DNA from: Rhizomys pruinosus
Taxonomy: Eukaryota; Chordata; Mammalia; Rodentia; Spalacidae
Length of the DNA: 64,000 nt
Direction of reading: 5' to 3'
Assembly (NCBI GenBank): GCA_009823505.1
Contig: VZQC01010425.1
Span: 4,196,134-4,260,133, forward strand
Positions 1 through 43,221 of this stretch are shown one piece after another (within the stretch, counting starts at the first letter, position 1; every line of letters begins with the position of its first letter). The position numbers and the translations under genes were made by a program. Below the pieces are notes generated by a model. The model worked only from the letters and a program-made list of their open reading frames with translations, was not told where the DNA came from and made no database searches.

Positions 1-263
1 ACCTGTGTCACCTTCTTACTCTCTTCCACCTGACTTCCGTAGGCCTGCCTGTCTTGTCCCTAGCATCCCATCTGAAGACAGCCAGGCCCTATGTCCTTCT
101 GTCCATACAATACTCAACAGTGTTCTTAGAAAACAGTGCACCCTGCAATTCTGGTTCAAGTTAAGGATCTTGCATGAATGACACGGCCACAGCGGTAGGG
201 ATACGGAAGCCCGACGTGTCCCACCCACTTGGTCACTGATAACGTCCTCCTCTTCCTCCGAAG

Positions 264-30900
<30,637 letters not shown>

Positions 30901-31790
30901 GACGCCGCCCTGCCGGCTGCAAGGAGAGACCACTTTGGTGCTTTTGTTTGTTTGTTCCGTTTTTGTTTGGGGTTTTTTGTTTTGTTTTTTTTTTTTTGAA
31001 ACAATGTCTTCTTACTTTGCCCTACCTAGCCTGGAACTATGTAATGCAGGCTAGCCTCAAACTCCTGGCAAACCTCCTGCCTCAGCCTCCCAAGTGCTGG
31101 GATTACGGGCATGTCCACCATGCCCAGCTTGGTGCTTACTCTTAACTTATTACCTCAGATGCTGACCCCAAAGATGATCTTAGTATTTTCTTTAAAAAAA
31201 TACTACCAAAGGAATTTTTCACCAAGTTGCCTGTCAGCACTGGTTCCTCTGGGCTGGTCACAACCATGCTAACACCCACCTCCCAGAGCACATGTCTGGG
31301 AGCAGGCCATGGACCCTCCCCATGTTGGACACCAAGCCACCAGGTATAGCCGGCAGCACCTGTGCCACATGTCCCTGTGCATCCAGTGGCCACAGGTGGC
31401 TCACGGCCTGGAGAGGGGCCAACTCCACAGGACAGCAGATGAGACTGTGGCCAGTGGTCGAGACTCACTGCCACCTGTTCCCACCTAAAAGTCCCTGCAG
31501 TGCACCCTGGGGATGGCAGTACTGTTACCTCCCAAGTCCCCACATGATGGTGCCTGCCTTAAGATCCCGGCATTGGCTGATGGTCCTGACTCTGGCCGAA
31601 CTCACGGATAAGGGGAGGTCCTTCTAGCTCTCACCAGCATCTGCTGGGAGGGAGACTTGGCAAGTCACTTGCAGTGGTGTCCCATGACCTGTAACACCCT
31701 AGACACTTTTCACTCCCACCCTGTTTCCCGCAGCGAGCATAACACTCTTGTGTAATACCACAAAATAAAAGTTATTCTGAATATTCTGTT
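30901..31790 (+). other. Col4a2: Col4a2 3' UTR (approximate)
   Basis: The UTR contains an antisense B1-like SINE at about 30955-31130. The likely end lies shortly after the AATAAA at 31764-31769. Confidence 0.7.
31764..31769 (+). terminator. Col4a2: Polyadenylation signal AATAAA of Col4a2
   Basis: The canonical hexamer sits 864 bases after the stop, followed by T/G-rich sequence (TTCTGTTGACTGG). It is the best candidate for the mRNA end in this window. Other sites could be used. Confidence 0.65.
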
Positions 31791-31869
31791 GACTGGCTTA
31801 AGTTTTTTCTTTCTGTGGACCAGTTTGTGGGTGTACAGGCCAGGCCTAGGTAGCATTCCTTGGGTGCCA

Positions 31870-32590
31870 GTCACCTTTTTTTTTTTTTTTTTGAGACAAG
31901 GTCTCTCACTTAACAAGTAAGCTGGCTGGTTAGCCTGCAAGCCCCAGAGGTCCAACCTGTCTTGGCCTCTGTGGTTGTCGGGGTGACAAGCACAGGCCAC
32001 CATGCCTGGTTTGCTTTCTTTTGTTCTAACATAGCTTCTAGGGACTCAAACTCAAGTTCTTGGGCTTGCGAGGCAAGTGATCTACCAACTGAAATATCTC
32101 CTCAGCCTTTTGTTGTTGTTGAGACACATATCCCAGGCCGGCCTGGAACTGGCTGTGTAGCCGGGGATGACCTTGAACTCCGATCCTTCGGCTTTCACCT
32201 TCTGAGTGCTGGGATTATAGGTGAGCATCACCACACCTGGTTTGAGCAGATCTGGGCCTGTTGGGGGTCCTGAGGATGAGAAGGCTCAGGGAGATGCCCC
32301 ATTGAGCCCCAGGCTTTGCATGCTAGGCAAATGCTCTACCATCTGAGCTACAGCCCCACCCCTTAATTTTCTCTCTTGAAAAAAAAGATTTTTTTTTAAT
32401 TATGTTAGTGCTTCGGTATATGCACATGAGTGTGGGTGCATATAGAGGCTGGAAGAGGGCACCTGATCTCATGGAGCTAAAGTCAAAGGTAGTTGTGAGC
32501 TACCCAGCATGGGTGCTAGGAATGGAACTTGGTTCTTCAGCAAGAGCAACAAGTGCTCGTAAGCACTGATCCATCTCTCCAGCCCAGTTT
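31870..32590 (-). repeat. Cluster of antisense SINEs
   Basis: B1-type pieces lie at about 31880-32010 and 32110-32245, an ID-type element at about 32300-32365 and a B3-like element at about 32385-32587. All are in reverse orientation. Confidence 0.7.
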
Positions 32591-32854
32591 TCTCTTTCTA
32601 ATGGTCCTTGCGTCCTCATGCAAAGTGTACTTCAGTGGACACAGGCATAGACTCTCATGCTGCAAGCTGTCTGTGTGGACCAGGTACATGCTGCTGTTTT
32701 CTACATTTCAGCAGATTTGGCCCCATGTATGTGGTATGTCACTCACATGTCACAGTTAGAAGCCTGAGTACCTCTCAAGTACATCTGCACGGCCATTCAT
32801 CAGCACCAATGTGGCTTCCAAGCCCACTCTCAGCATTTTAAAGACATACTCCCT

Positions 32855-33112
32855 TGGGGGCTGAAGACATGGCTCAGCAGTTAAGAGCACTGACTGCTCT
32901 TGTAGAGGACCAGGGTTCGATTCCCAGCACCTGCATGGCGGCTAAGAACCGTCTTCGGCCAGGTGTGGTGGTGCACAACTTTAATCCCAGCACTCGGGAG
33001 GCAGAGGCAGGTGGATCTCTGTGAGTTCAAGGCCAGCCTAGTCTACATAGCAAGGCCAGCTGGGACTAAAGGAAGACCCTGTCTTAAAAAGATTTAAAAA
33101 AAAAAAAAAAAA
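32855..33112 (+). repeat. B2-type SINE head and B1 SINE
   Basis: A tRNA-derived head (GGGGCTGAAGACATGGCTCA) at about 32856-32955 is followed by a complete B1 with poly-A at 32957-33112. Confidence 0.85.
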
Positions 33113-35270
33113 GATACACTCCCCCAGGACATCGCTCAGCCTCTGATGGCTCTGCAGCCTGCCTGGACCTGAGGAAATACTCCCAGAATGAATATTAACC
33201 CTGGGAAATTCAACCTCACCTTAAATTTGTGAAAAAAATTCCACATAATGATGTATACACTCCACTTTCTGATATTTGAAATAGATCTTCAATACTCTTG
33301 GCTTGGATCCACCAGAAACCTGCCAGAGATAGGACTTCTGCACAGGAGGATCACAGGAGACATGAGCCCAGGGAGCTGGGACCTGAGCACAGGAGGAAAG
33401 ATCAGTGTGCAGGCATGACACCAAAGTGTGCTGGGCCTGTTGGGGGTCCTGAGAGAGAGAAGGCTCGGGAAGAAGCCCCGATTGTCAGGCCCTGACCTGG
33501 GAAAGAAGTTCTACAACAGCCTGTGTACCTGTTGGCCTGGGACTGTCTGAGGATGGTGGTCCCCTTATGCTTCAGCAGGCTGAGCTGTCCCTGTCAGCAT
33601 CCCAGGGAGATAGAGAGTCAGGGAGGCTGCTTCTAAGACCACTGGACTACACAGCCAGCTGTCCCAGCAACAACTGTAGCAGGAAGCAGGCCTGAGACCA
33701 GGACTTCAGATGACCAACACCACTTAGAAGCCAACAAGGAAGTGACCCTAAGGTGTGGGATAGTCCTGTCTCCTGCTCAGCGGACATCATGGTGGAAGTT
33801 GTGTTTGGTCTGCACTTGGCATCAGAGGACCAGCATAGTGCTGGTCTCAGACCTAAAACCAGTAACAACACGAAGATGAAGGCTGCGGGACAAACTTATT
33901 AGATTCGGAGGTAGACCGTAAACATAAATCTTTGAAGCAGTCTCAGCTCAACATCTGAACCAAACCCTAAGCTCTAGGGGTCCAGAGACCTGGCTTTGGT
34001 CCTTCATGGGCCTGGGCTCACTGGAAGAAAAAAGTTCTTCTTTCTCCTTTCTCCAAAAGGGTCACCAAATGAAAGAGCTGCAGATGTACAACGCGTTAAG
34101 GATGCCCCGCTCCCAGAGTCAGAACCACTTCTGCCTCCCAGCTGCCTCCTGAGTGACCACAGTTCCCCAGGAGACAAGCCACTGTGCCTCCTAGGAAGCC
34201 TAGGGAGCTGGCAGCCCAGGGCAGGGCCCAGTGCGCGTAGAGAGCTGTGCTCACCTCAAAACCAAAAGGAGACAAGACAATGAGGGCCAGCTTGAGGTGT
34301 CTTCTGACCCCAGCCTCAAGCACAGTGAGAGCCCCTCAGTAGGGACCAGAAAACTGAATCTCTCACTACTCATGAAAGCACCCCATCATGGCTGGTACAT
34401 GTATGCCCCTGGACCTCGGGAAGGAGTTGAAGAATGCCTGCCATCTGGGAATTATAAATGTGTTCAAGGAAAGAAAGCTATCCAAAATACAGCATGAAGA
34501 GTAGAGGTAGCTACACTGAAGAGCTCTCTGGCTTGGAAGGAGGGGAGCGGGGGTTGATACAGTGAATGCAAAGAGGCCATAAAGTGACACATGGAAGGCA
34601 AGCAAACGTCTTGAGGGACCGGGGGAACTGCCATCCTCCCACCCTCAGCCACATGGCAACGAGCCCCTTTACAGGCTCAGGGAGGTCCCACACCACAAGA
34701 TGTTTGCAGGCTGTCTGTGCTTACATCGTAGACTAGTGTCCCCAGGGCTGCAGGCCACACCTGCTGTCTTTGCTCCAGCTCCTGCTCTCAGGAAGAAGCT
34801 ATCCACTATGAAGAACCAGTAATGGACACAGGAAGTACTAACCTCAGCAACAGTACAGGAGTGGAGTCTGTAGCCCAGAGGACATAAAGGCACATAGCTG
34901 TTATCCCGGCACTCGGTGGCTGACACAGGAGCATCGTGAGTTTGAGGCCAGTCTGGACTATATAGTGAGATCCTGATCCCCGATAAAGAACAGAAAGAAG
35001 CACACAAACCCAGGCCAGACCCCACACACAAGCATGGCACTGTCGTTTGCTGGAGGCGTTGCCCATGGTGATGCAGACGGGCAGTTCCAGTTCTGCTGTC
35101 TGCGGATGTGAACATGAATAGCCGAGTCAACCATAGTGAACAGGGAGCCAGGTTCCTCACGTCAGAAGCAAGGACCCATGTGCCTATGGAGGAGAAGCTT
35201 GTGCTCAGCCTTATATGGACTCATTCAGTTACAGAGAGATACACAGGTAGACAGAGGTTAGCGTGTATGC
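33113..35270. other. Intergenic, no gene recognised
   Basis: Only a B1-like SINE at about 34880-34990 is identified. Short open frames here show no family likeness. Confidence 0.5.
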
Positions 35271-35274
35271 ATGT

Positions 35275-35307
<33 letters not shown>

Positions 35308-35310
35308 CAC
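35275..35310 (+). repeat. (CA)n microsatellite
   Basis: An ACACAC run with one GCAC interruption. Confidence 0.9.
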
Positions 35311-35617
35311 ATTATTCTCTGTCGGCTAAGAGGGTCCAAAAGAAACACCTCTGAGCCACAGTGAGCGTGCCCAGCCCTGAGCCCTGGATCCACTCTCCGA
35401 TCAGAGGAACCAGGGACCCCCGGAGAATCAGCAGGAGTAGCAGAGATGAGCCTGAAGCACCCCACGTTGCCCAAGCACACGGAAGTGTCAGATATGGAGT
35501 GTGCTCATGCGAGCTCATGAGAAAGTGACAAAAGTCAAGACAGGGAACAGACCAAAGAAGAGAATGAGTTGTGATAGATTATAACCCTGCAGATAAAAAT
35601 AGCTCCCATGAAACCTG

Positions 35618-35985
35618 TGATGGTCAGTCTTGTCAGCCTGGTAGAATTAGAACAACCTGGGAAAGGTCCTTTGGGCATGCCTGTGGGCATGGTCTTGATT
35701 TACATTGACTGACGTGGGAAGACTCAGCTGTGGATGGGAGCATCCGCTGGGCAGGGGATCCTGGATCGCATATGATGGAGTAAGGGAGCTGAGCACCACA
35801 ATTCATTTATTCATTTCCCTCTGCCCCATCCGGATGGGATCTGATCGGCCGTTTCACGCCCTGTTGCCCCGACTCCCTGCCATGGTGAAGTGCTCCTTGC
35901 ACTGCAAGCCAGAGCAAACCCTTTCTCCCATAAGTTGCTTTTGTCAGAATATTTTATCAAGGCAACAGAAAAAGAAACTAAAACA
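35618..35985 (+). repeat. Interspersed repeat, family not named
   Basis: The sequence from TGTGATGGTCAGTCTTGTCA to TTTATCAAGGCAACAGAAA resembles a dispersed rodent repeat I have seen in mouse genes. A related 5' portion lies at about 48000-48250. Confidence 0.45.
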
Positions 35986-36459
35986 GGGCCATGTGGATAC
36001 AGAAAACTGGATAAATGAATGGGACGAGGCGAAGTTCCCTGACAGAAAACTCCAAATAACTTGTGTAAATACTTTACTATGAGGGAGAGCAAGCATCACC
36101 CTCCCCCCCCCCCCGACCAAGTGCAACTGCAGAGACTCCCCTCCAAATGGCACCCTGAGAAACAGGAGACCGCACAGTTGCTTCTGCACTGAAGAAGGCC
36201 AACACCTGACCCCTAACATTCTTAGCAGGAGTGGCTCTCCACTGGAGACACTCCTCCACGAAGCTCACAAGAGCAATTCAGATCCAAGAATCACCACATG
36301 GGTGCCTACAAGGGCACCCTACAAAAGCACCTGACCTCATAACTGAGCAGCTGTCCAAAACAAGGAGTCGGAGAAAACATCACAGTTAAAGGGATTATAG
36401 GAAAGAGGACCACTGTCATGGGGATCCTGGATGGAATCCAGGAAGCTGAACAAAGAATA

Positions 36460-36900
36460 AAATTAAGTTTCTTTATTCATTTGATGTTTTATTTTTCTCA
36501 TGTGTATAAGTGTTTTCCCTGCATATATGTAAGTACACCACATGCATGCAGTGCCTACAGGGGCCAGAAGAGGGCATCAGACCCCCTGGAACTGGAGTTA
36601 CAGATGGTTGTTAGCCACCGTGAGGGTGCTGGGAACCAAACCCAGGTCCTCTGCAAGAACAGCCAGTGCTCTTAACCACTGAGCCAGCTCTCCAGCCTCT
36701 TATTTAAATTTTAAAATTTTGTGTATAAGCGTGCATGCGTGCGTGCGTGCATGCATTCAGTGACTGAGGAGGCCAGAAAAGGGTATCAAGTTCCCAGGGC
36801 TGGAGTTACAAGCGATTGTGAGTTGTCTGCAGGTACTGAGAACTGAACTCCTCTGAAAGAGCAGAATTCCATCTTAACTGCTAAGCCGTCCCTCCAGCCC
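36460..36900 (-). repeat. Two antisense B3-type SINEs
   Basis: Elements at about 36470-36700 and 36705-36900 both end in CTCTCCAGCC or CCCTCCAGCC, the complement of the tRNA-like head. The first has the short, single-unit form of the GGAACTGGAGTT segment. Confidence 0.8.
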
Positions 36901-37197
36901 CTGCACTTACATTTTAATAAGGAGAGGAGGAAGAGGAGAAGGAGAGAAGGAGGAAAGAAGATGGGTAGACTGGTAGAAGGTTGGAAGGGCAGCTCCATCC
37001 GGCTGAACATTCGATCTGCAGCACTGGGGAGACATCCTCGCTTTTAGGGTCTTTGGCACAGACTTGAGGCAGAGTATCCTCACTCAGGGGTCCCCAGCAC
37101 AGGCATTTGGGGAGAGCATCTTCACACTCAAGGGCTTCAGCTCAGGCGTCAAGGCACAACAACCTCATACTTAGGGTGGGGACAGATCTTTACCACA

Positions 37198-37202
<5 letters not shown>

Positions 37203-37248
<46 letters not shown>
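37203..37248 (+). repeat. (GA)n microsatellite
   Basis: A pure GAGA run of about 46 bases. Confidence 0.95.
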
Positions 37249-37250
<2 letters not shown>

Positions 37251-37768
37251 GACATCTGGAAAGAGCATCCTCGCACTTGGGGGCCTCATCACAGAAATCT
37301 GGGGTGGTTTCTCCTGCTGTCCCCTACAGCTGTGTTCACTTCGCACATCACAGGTGAGAGCTGGGTTCTGACCCGTTCTTCTCCCTGCACCCCCCTTGGG
37401 GTGAGTGCCCCCCACATCACACCTCTCTCCTGCTCTCCTTCCACTGCTGGGTGGCAGACCAGGGCAATGGCCCACAACAGATCTTGAGGACCCGGCAGTG
37501 TGGCATGAGCCTGTCACCAGCCCTGAGGCAATGGCCTTCCCTCCTGGAGCAGCCTCGGATAGCCACCATCAGCAGTGAGTTCTTGGGAACATGCTTCTGC
37601 ACACCCCTGTGCCCAGCTGCACGGTGGGCACTGTCAGCCCTAACATACCAAAAGTGTAAGTGCAGTTGTGCATGGACACATGTGTACGTGCACACCTTGG
37701 AAGAGGAAGGGCCACTGCCTGCTGCACATTTCCTAAAGGGTAGGAGGCATTAAAAAATATCCTCACCC

Positions 37769-38240
37769 AGGGCCAGAGAGATGGCTCAAGGAAAAAGCCC
37801 TGGCTGCTGTTGCAGAGGACCCAGATTCAGTTCCCAGCACACGTGTGCTAACAACCATCAATAATTTCAGTTCAAGGGGGCCTCTCCAGGCCTCTGTGGA
37901 TATTGCATACACACATGGCAAGCAAAGCACTCATTCACGTAAAATAAAAATAAATTTTTAAAGAAATTGTTGCCGGGCATGGTGGTGCACGCCTTTAATC
38001 CCAGCACTCGGGAGGCAGAGGTGGGCGGGCCTCTGGGAGTTCAAGGCCAGCCTAGTCTATGAAGTGAGTTCCAGGCCATCTGGAGCTACAGGGAGACCTT
38101 GTCTCAAAAAGACCAAAAAAAAAAAAAAAAAAAAAAAAAAAAGAAAGAAAGAAAGAAAGAAAGAAAAAGAGGAAAGGAAAGAAAAGAAAAGAAAAGAAAA
38201 GAAAAGAAAAGAAAAGAAAAGAAAAGAAAAGAAAAGAAAG
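37769..38240 (+). repeat. B3-type SINE, B1 SINE and GAAA repeat
   Basis: A tRNA-derived SINE spans about 37769-37965. A B1 at about 37973-38115 has a long poly-A tail that grades into (GAAA) and (AAAAG) units to about 38240. Confidence 0.85.
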
Positions 38241-38265
38241 GAAATTGTTAATTTAAAAGTCCTCA

Positions 38266-38690
38266 TTAGGGCTGGTGAGCCAGTGCTCCTCAGCAGTTAG
38301 GAGCACTGGCTGCTCTTGCAGGACCCACACGGTGACTAACAACCATCTGTAACTTCAGTTCAAGGGCAATCTGGTGCCTCTTCTGACCTCCATGGGCATT
38401 GTACAACATGGGTACCCTTACATACATGCAGGCAATACACTCATACACATAAACTAAAAATAACAATAAGTTTTTTGTTATGTGCATGAGTGTAGTGTCT
38501 GCATGTAGGTAGGTGCACCCGTGTCATGCAGTGCTGTGGAAGTTGAAAGAGGGTGTCGGGTTCCCCTGGAACTGGAGTTAAAGGTGGTTCTTAGCCACTA
38601 TGTGGGCACTGGGAATCAAACCCCTGGGTCCTCTGCAAGAGCAGTCAGAGCTCTTAACCACCGAGCCATCTCTCCAGCCCAAATAAAGTT
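38266..38690. repeat. Sense and antisense B3-type SINE pair
   Basis: A sense element (about 38266-38470) is followed by an antisense element (about 38475-38690), giving an inverted pair. Confidence 0.75.
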
Positions 38691-40198
38691 TTTTTTACAT
38701 CCCCACAAAGTAAGCTTGCTTTGAGGCAAATCTTGCTATTGAGAGCCATTCAGAAGGCTTGCTGGTACACCTGTTTCACCACAGCACCTCTCTCCCACAG
38801 GCTGTGAGCACAAAGCGACCTTCTGCCTCCCATGGAGACCCTCTGCTTGGGCTCTCCAGGGGACCTCACTTGCACCCCACAACTCCGTGTTCCATTTCAT
38901 AAATATTTCCCCCAAAGATAGAAAATCAACTTGCCCAAAAGTAAACCACTAGCCTAACCAGAAAGCATTAGAGCTTAGACTTCTAGACTCCTTCCAAAAT
39001 CAATCCAACTTCCCAGAGCCACCAGAAGCACCCCAGACACACAGGCACCTCGCCTAACGACATCTCTTCTGCTGGAGACCTCTGAGCCTGGTGTCCCCTT
39101 TAATGGGATAGAATCAGGGAAACTGCTCATGATGATTTTAATCAATCAAGTGTTCTTTGGAAGATTAGAATGCAAAGATCAGAGGCCCCTTTATAAAGCC
39201 ACAAAGAAAGGGGCAAAGGGAACAGGTATCCTCCCTAGCTCCAAATGCTCCACTGCCACCATCGCAACCACCCGCCCCCCACCACTCTTCACCTTAACCC
39301 CCCCACCCTGACCCCCCACCACCACTCCTCACCCTAACCCCACCTGCACACTGACTTCTGCCAAATGCCTCCTTTCAGAGGTCAAGTACAAGAACAAGGA
39401 AGTAATGGGGTGGAGGCAGCGTGGCAGAGACAGGTCCCAAGGTGGCATTAATTGGCTGTGGAGTGCCAGTCATTTCTACAGAGACATTTGTTCCTCTGGG
39501 GGACAGTCCTAGCCTCTCTGGGGTGGGACATGGTCACCTATTTGTCTTTTGCTCCCATAGCCCTCATTCTACACCTGGAAAGGCTCCTTTTCACCTACAG
39601 GATCCCCTTCCACGAGGAGGAGTTCTACAAGGGACCGATAGCCCAGCAGGTGCAATGACCCACGTAACTTTCCAGGACTCTGCGACTCTCCAACAGAGAG
39701 AAACTGGATGAGAAGTGAAGTGAGAAGCCAGGGCTGCTCAGTTGTCCTGGGCCCGTGCCTGGCCCCTTAGAAGGCTGAACAACCACTTGACCTTCACAAG
39801 AAAGAAATAGCTCCAGCCACCAGAGTGAGCTGCAGACTGATTGCATTCCCCAATTGCCCTGGCCCAAGTCCTTCCTCAGTCATATGCTAAGAAGGGCAGG
39901 GTCATATGCAAAGCAAGGGCTGGACTTGGAACCAGGCCAGGCTTTGAGCATCTCATTCTGGCCATTAACCAACAGTGGCCTCAAAGGCCCTATGCACTCT
40001 GTTGGCCTCTGGGACAAGGTGTTTCCAGAGCCTTCTCTTGAGAGTAGGGCAGTGGGTTCCAGTGCAGTGAGCCACGCAGAGTTACCTGAGGGCATACAGG
40101 TGGGCTGAAGGGACAGCCTGGGCTCACAAGCTTTCAAGACAGGAGCCAAGGGACTTTTGTGTATGGATTTGCCTTCCACAATCTGGTGCCTATTGTGA
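38691..40198. other. Intergenic, no gene recognised
   Basis: No SINE, exon or RNA gene is recognised. There are C-rich CCCCACC runs at about 39270-39345. Confidence 0.5.
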
Positions 40199-40665
40199 GG
40201 CAGGAGTGAGGGCAGGAGAGATGGGCTGCATGCTGTGGAGACTTGAAGGGCAGGAGAGATGGGCTGCATGCTGTGGACACTTGAAGGGAGAGATGGGCTG
40301 CATGCTGCGGACACTTGAAGGGAGAGATGGGCTGCATGCTGTGGAGCCTTGAAGGGAGAGATGGGCTGCATGCTGGGAAGCCTTGAAGGGAGAGATGGGC
40401 TGCATGCTGGGGAGCCTTGAAGGGAGAGATGGGCTGCATGCTGTGGACACTTGAAGGGAGAGATGGGCTGCATGCTGTGGACACTTGAAGGGAGAGATGG
40501 GTTGCATGCCGTGGAGCCTTGAAGGGAGAGATGGGCTGCATGCTGTGGACACTTGAAGGGAGAGATGGGCTGCATGCTGTGGACACTTGAAGGGAGAGAT
40601 GGGCTGCATGCTGGGGAGCCTTGAAGGGAGAAATGGGCTGCATGCCATGGAGCCTTGAAGGGCAG
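40199..40665 (+). repeat. 34-bp minisatellite, about 13 copies
   Basis: Units begin GGGAGAGATGGGCTGCATGC and end in TGTGGACACTTGAA or TGGGGAGCCTTGAA. Two unit types therefore alternate irregularly (GGACACTTGAA and GGAGCCTTGAA). The first two units carry a GGGCAGG insertion. Because 34 is not a multiple of three, the - strand frames rotate through the array and all three stay open, giving long spurious open frames. Confidence 0.93.
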
Positions 40666-41089
40666 GACAGCCAGAAGCCACAGACGTGACACCTGGATCC
40701 CATACAGACATGCTGGCCGGAGTCAGGGTGCCTTTAAGAGCAGAGAATGCCCGGAAAGGGAATCCCATACCCAGCTGAGGTCTCTGGATCCCTGGGTCCC
40801 CAGGCTCTGTCCTCCCAGTGGTCTGTGCTCACCCTCCCAGGGGTGGCTCTGCACATCTGCTGCCCCCCGACCAGGAACGGAGCAGTGAAGGTGCACGTTC
40901 AGTGCTCCCTTCCCTCCTCTAGGGAGAAGTGTGCTCTCTTCCCTCCTGTCTCTGGGGCTTCAGCAAAGGAACACGCTGCAAGAATATGCAGACGGGAAAG
41001 GAACTGGGTACTGGCCCAAGGCTGTTTCCTGGCACAACAGCCAGCTTTACGTACACCAAGAAGTCAGGTGCAGATACAACAAACGTGCT

Positions 41090-41234
41090 TTTAAGTCCCA
41101 GTGCCACCTGCCTTTAGTCCCAGCACTTGGGAAGGAAAGGCAAGTGGGAGCTCTGTGAGCTCAAGGCCAACCTGAGCTACATACCCAGTTCCAGGCCAGC
41201 TAGGGCTTCAGGGAGATATTGTCAAAAAACAAAA
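41090..41234 (+). repeat. B1-type SINE
   Basis: B1 body from TCCCAGTGCCACCTGCC to the A-rich tail. It immediately precedes the CAC/CAT tract, which probably grew from its tail. Confidence 0.75.
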
Positions 41235-41249
41235 AAACAGTAACCAACA

Positions 41250-41694
41250 CCACCACCATCATCATCATCACCACCACCACCATCATCATTACCACCATCA
41301 CCATCATCATCACCACCACCATCATACCACCACCATCATCATCACTACCACCACCATCATCATCACCACCACTATCATCATCATCACCACCACCACCACC
41401 AAAATCATCACCACCACCATCATCACCACCACCATCGTCATCATCACCACCATCACCATCATCACCACCACCATCACCACCACCATCATCACCACCACCA
41501 TCATCATCACCACCACTATCATCACCACCACCACCACCATCATCACCATCACCACCACCACCACCATCACCACCACCATCATCATCACCACCATCATCAT
41601 CACCATCACCACCACCATCATCACCACCACGACGACCATCATCACCACCATCATCACCACCACTACCATCACCATCATCACCACCATCATCATC

Positions 41695-41725
<31 letters not shown>

Positions 41726-42660
41726 CCACCACCACCATCACCATCATCATCATCACCACCACCACCACCATCATAATACCATCACCACCACCACCACCAA
41801 AAAAAAAAAAAAAAAAAAAAAAGACCACCACCACCACCATCATCATCCACCATCACCAACCATCATCACAACCACCATCTTCATTCATCATCACCACCAC
41901 GACAACCCAATTTTCATTTTCATCACCACCACTGATCATCACCTCCACACACACATCCATACACCACCACCACACGTCTCATCACCACCATCACTCACCA
42001 CACCTCACTCACCACCCACACTCAATACCACATCATCATCACCAGCCACGTCAATCACTCACCACCATCCATCATCACCCCCCACCACCCATCATCACCA
42101 CCACCATCATCACCAACACCACCACCATCATCGACAACAACAACATCCCATTTCCACACTATCACACATCACTCATACCATCACCACCACCATCATTCAT
42201 CACCATCAACCACCAGCATCATCACCACCACCCACACACCTATCATCACCAATATCATCATCATTCCCACCACCATCATTCCCACCACCACCACCACCAC
42301 CATCACCACCACCCACTTCACCACCACCATCACATCATCAATCACCATCATCACCATCATCATCACCGATCATCACACCACCATCATCATCATCACCACC
42401 ATCATCACCACCACCACCACCATCATCACCACCACCACCATCATCACCACCACCACCACCATCATCATCACCATCACCACCACCATCATCATCACCATCA
42501 CCACCACCATCATCATCACCACCACCGCCATCATCACCATCATCATCACCATCATCATCATCACCATCATCATCACCACCACCACCAACATCATCACCAC
42601 CACCACCACCACCACCACCACCACCACCACCATCATCACCACCACCACCACCATCATCAT
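41250..42660 (+). repeat. Long CAC/CAT (CAY)n tract, about 1.4 kb
   Basis: Nearly pure CACCATCAT-type trinucleotides occupy 41250-41800 and 42370-42660. Between them are a poly-A at about 41800-41822 and a degraded section (about 41830-42360) in which the triplet phase is lost repeatedly. It looks like a hypervariable microsatellite that sequencing resolved poorly. Confidence 0.93.
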
Positions 42661-43220
42661 CTAGTCCTGGGAACTGGGGTAAAGAGGGGCTCATGACAGG
42701 CAGGAACCAGATAATGACATAGCTAACTACACTTCTCTGCTGCCACTTACAAGTGTGATTCTTCAGGGGCACTGGGAAACATATGGAAGTTTCCATCTAT
42801 CTGAGAACATTGTGGAGTCGGGGGGGGGGTGTACAACAGGCTCCTAGACCTCTGACTGCTGCCCAGGTTCCGCACCGCCAGGGCTGCCACATTTTGGACA
42901 AAGAACCATGCTCAGGTCAGGGGCATATGCTTAGACCACATTCCATATCCCATCTGCACTGTCCATGAAAGGCATGTCACCCACCGAGGATTCACAGAAC
43001 TGCTGGATCCCTGGAGGAACCCTAGCCCTGTGGCCCCTGTAAATAGGACCCAAGGACCTGGCTTCCCATGGAGGTGGTGACAATGATGTGCAAAGTCCCC
43101 AGGAGACACTGCAGAGCAGGGTGCCAGAGTTCAGGATATCATGTCATTACCTCTTTCCCATAGTGGGAGCTGAGGGGACGGGCTCCTAAGGAGGCATTTA
43201 GGGTTGTTAGTATAAAACCA
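42661..43220. other. Intergenic, no gene recognised
   Basis: Apparently single-copy sequence with a G run at about 42821-42830. No exon, SINE or RNA is seen. Confidence 0.5.
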
Positions 43221-43221
43221 A

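Noticed and set aside
36105..36115. C run and nearby open frames as a gene
   Set aside because: Short frames only, with no domain, splice signals or conservation that I can recognise.
39880..40768. Three long overlapping - strand open frames (up to 270 codons)
   Set aside because: They are explained entirely by a 34-bp tandem unit lacking stops. No splice sites or family likeness.
41219..42796. Serine/proline-rich, valine/methionine-rich and Asp/Gly-rich open frames
   Set aside because: They are the six-frame reading of the CAC/CAT tract.
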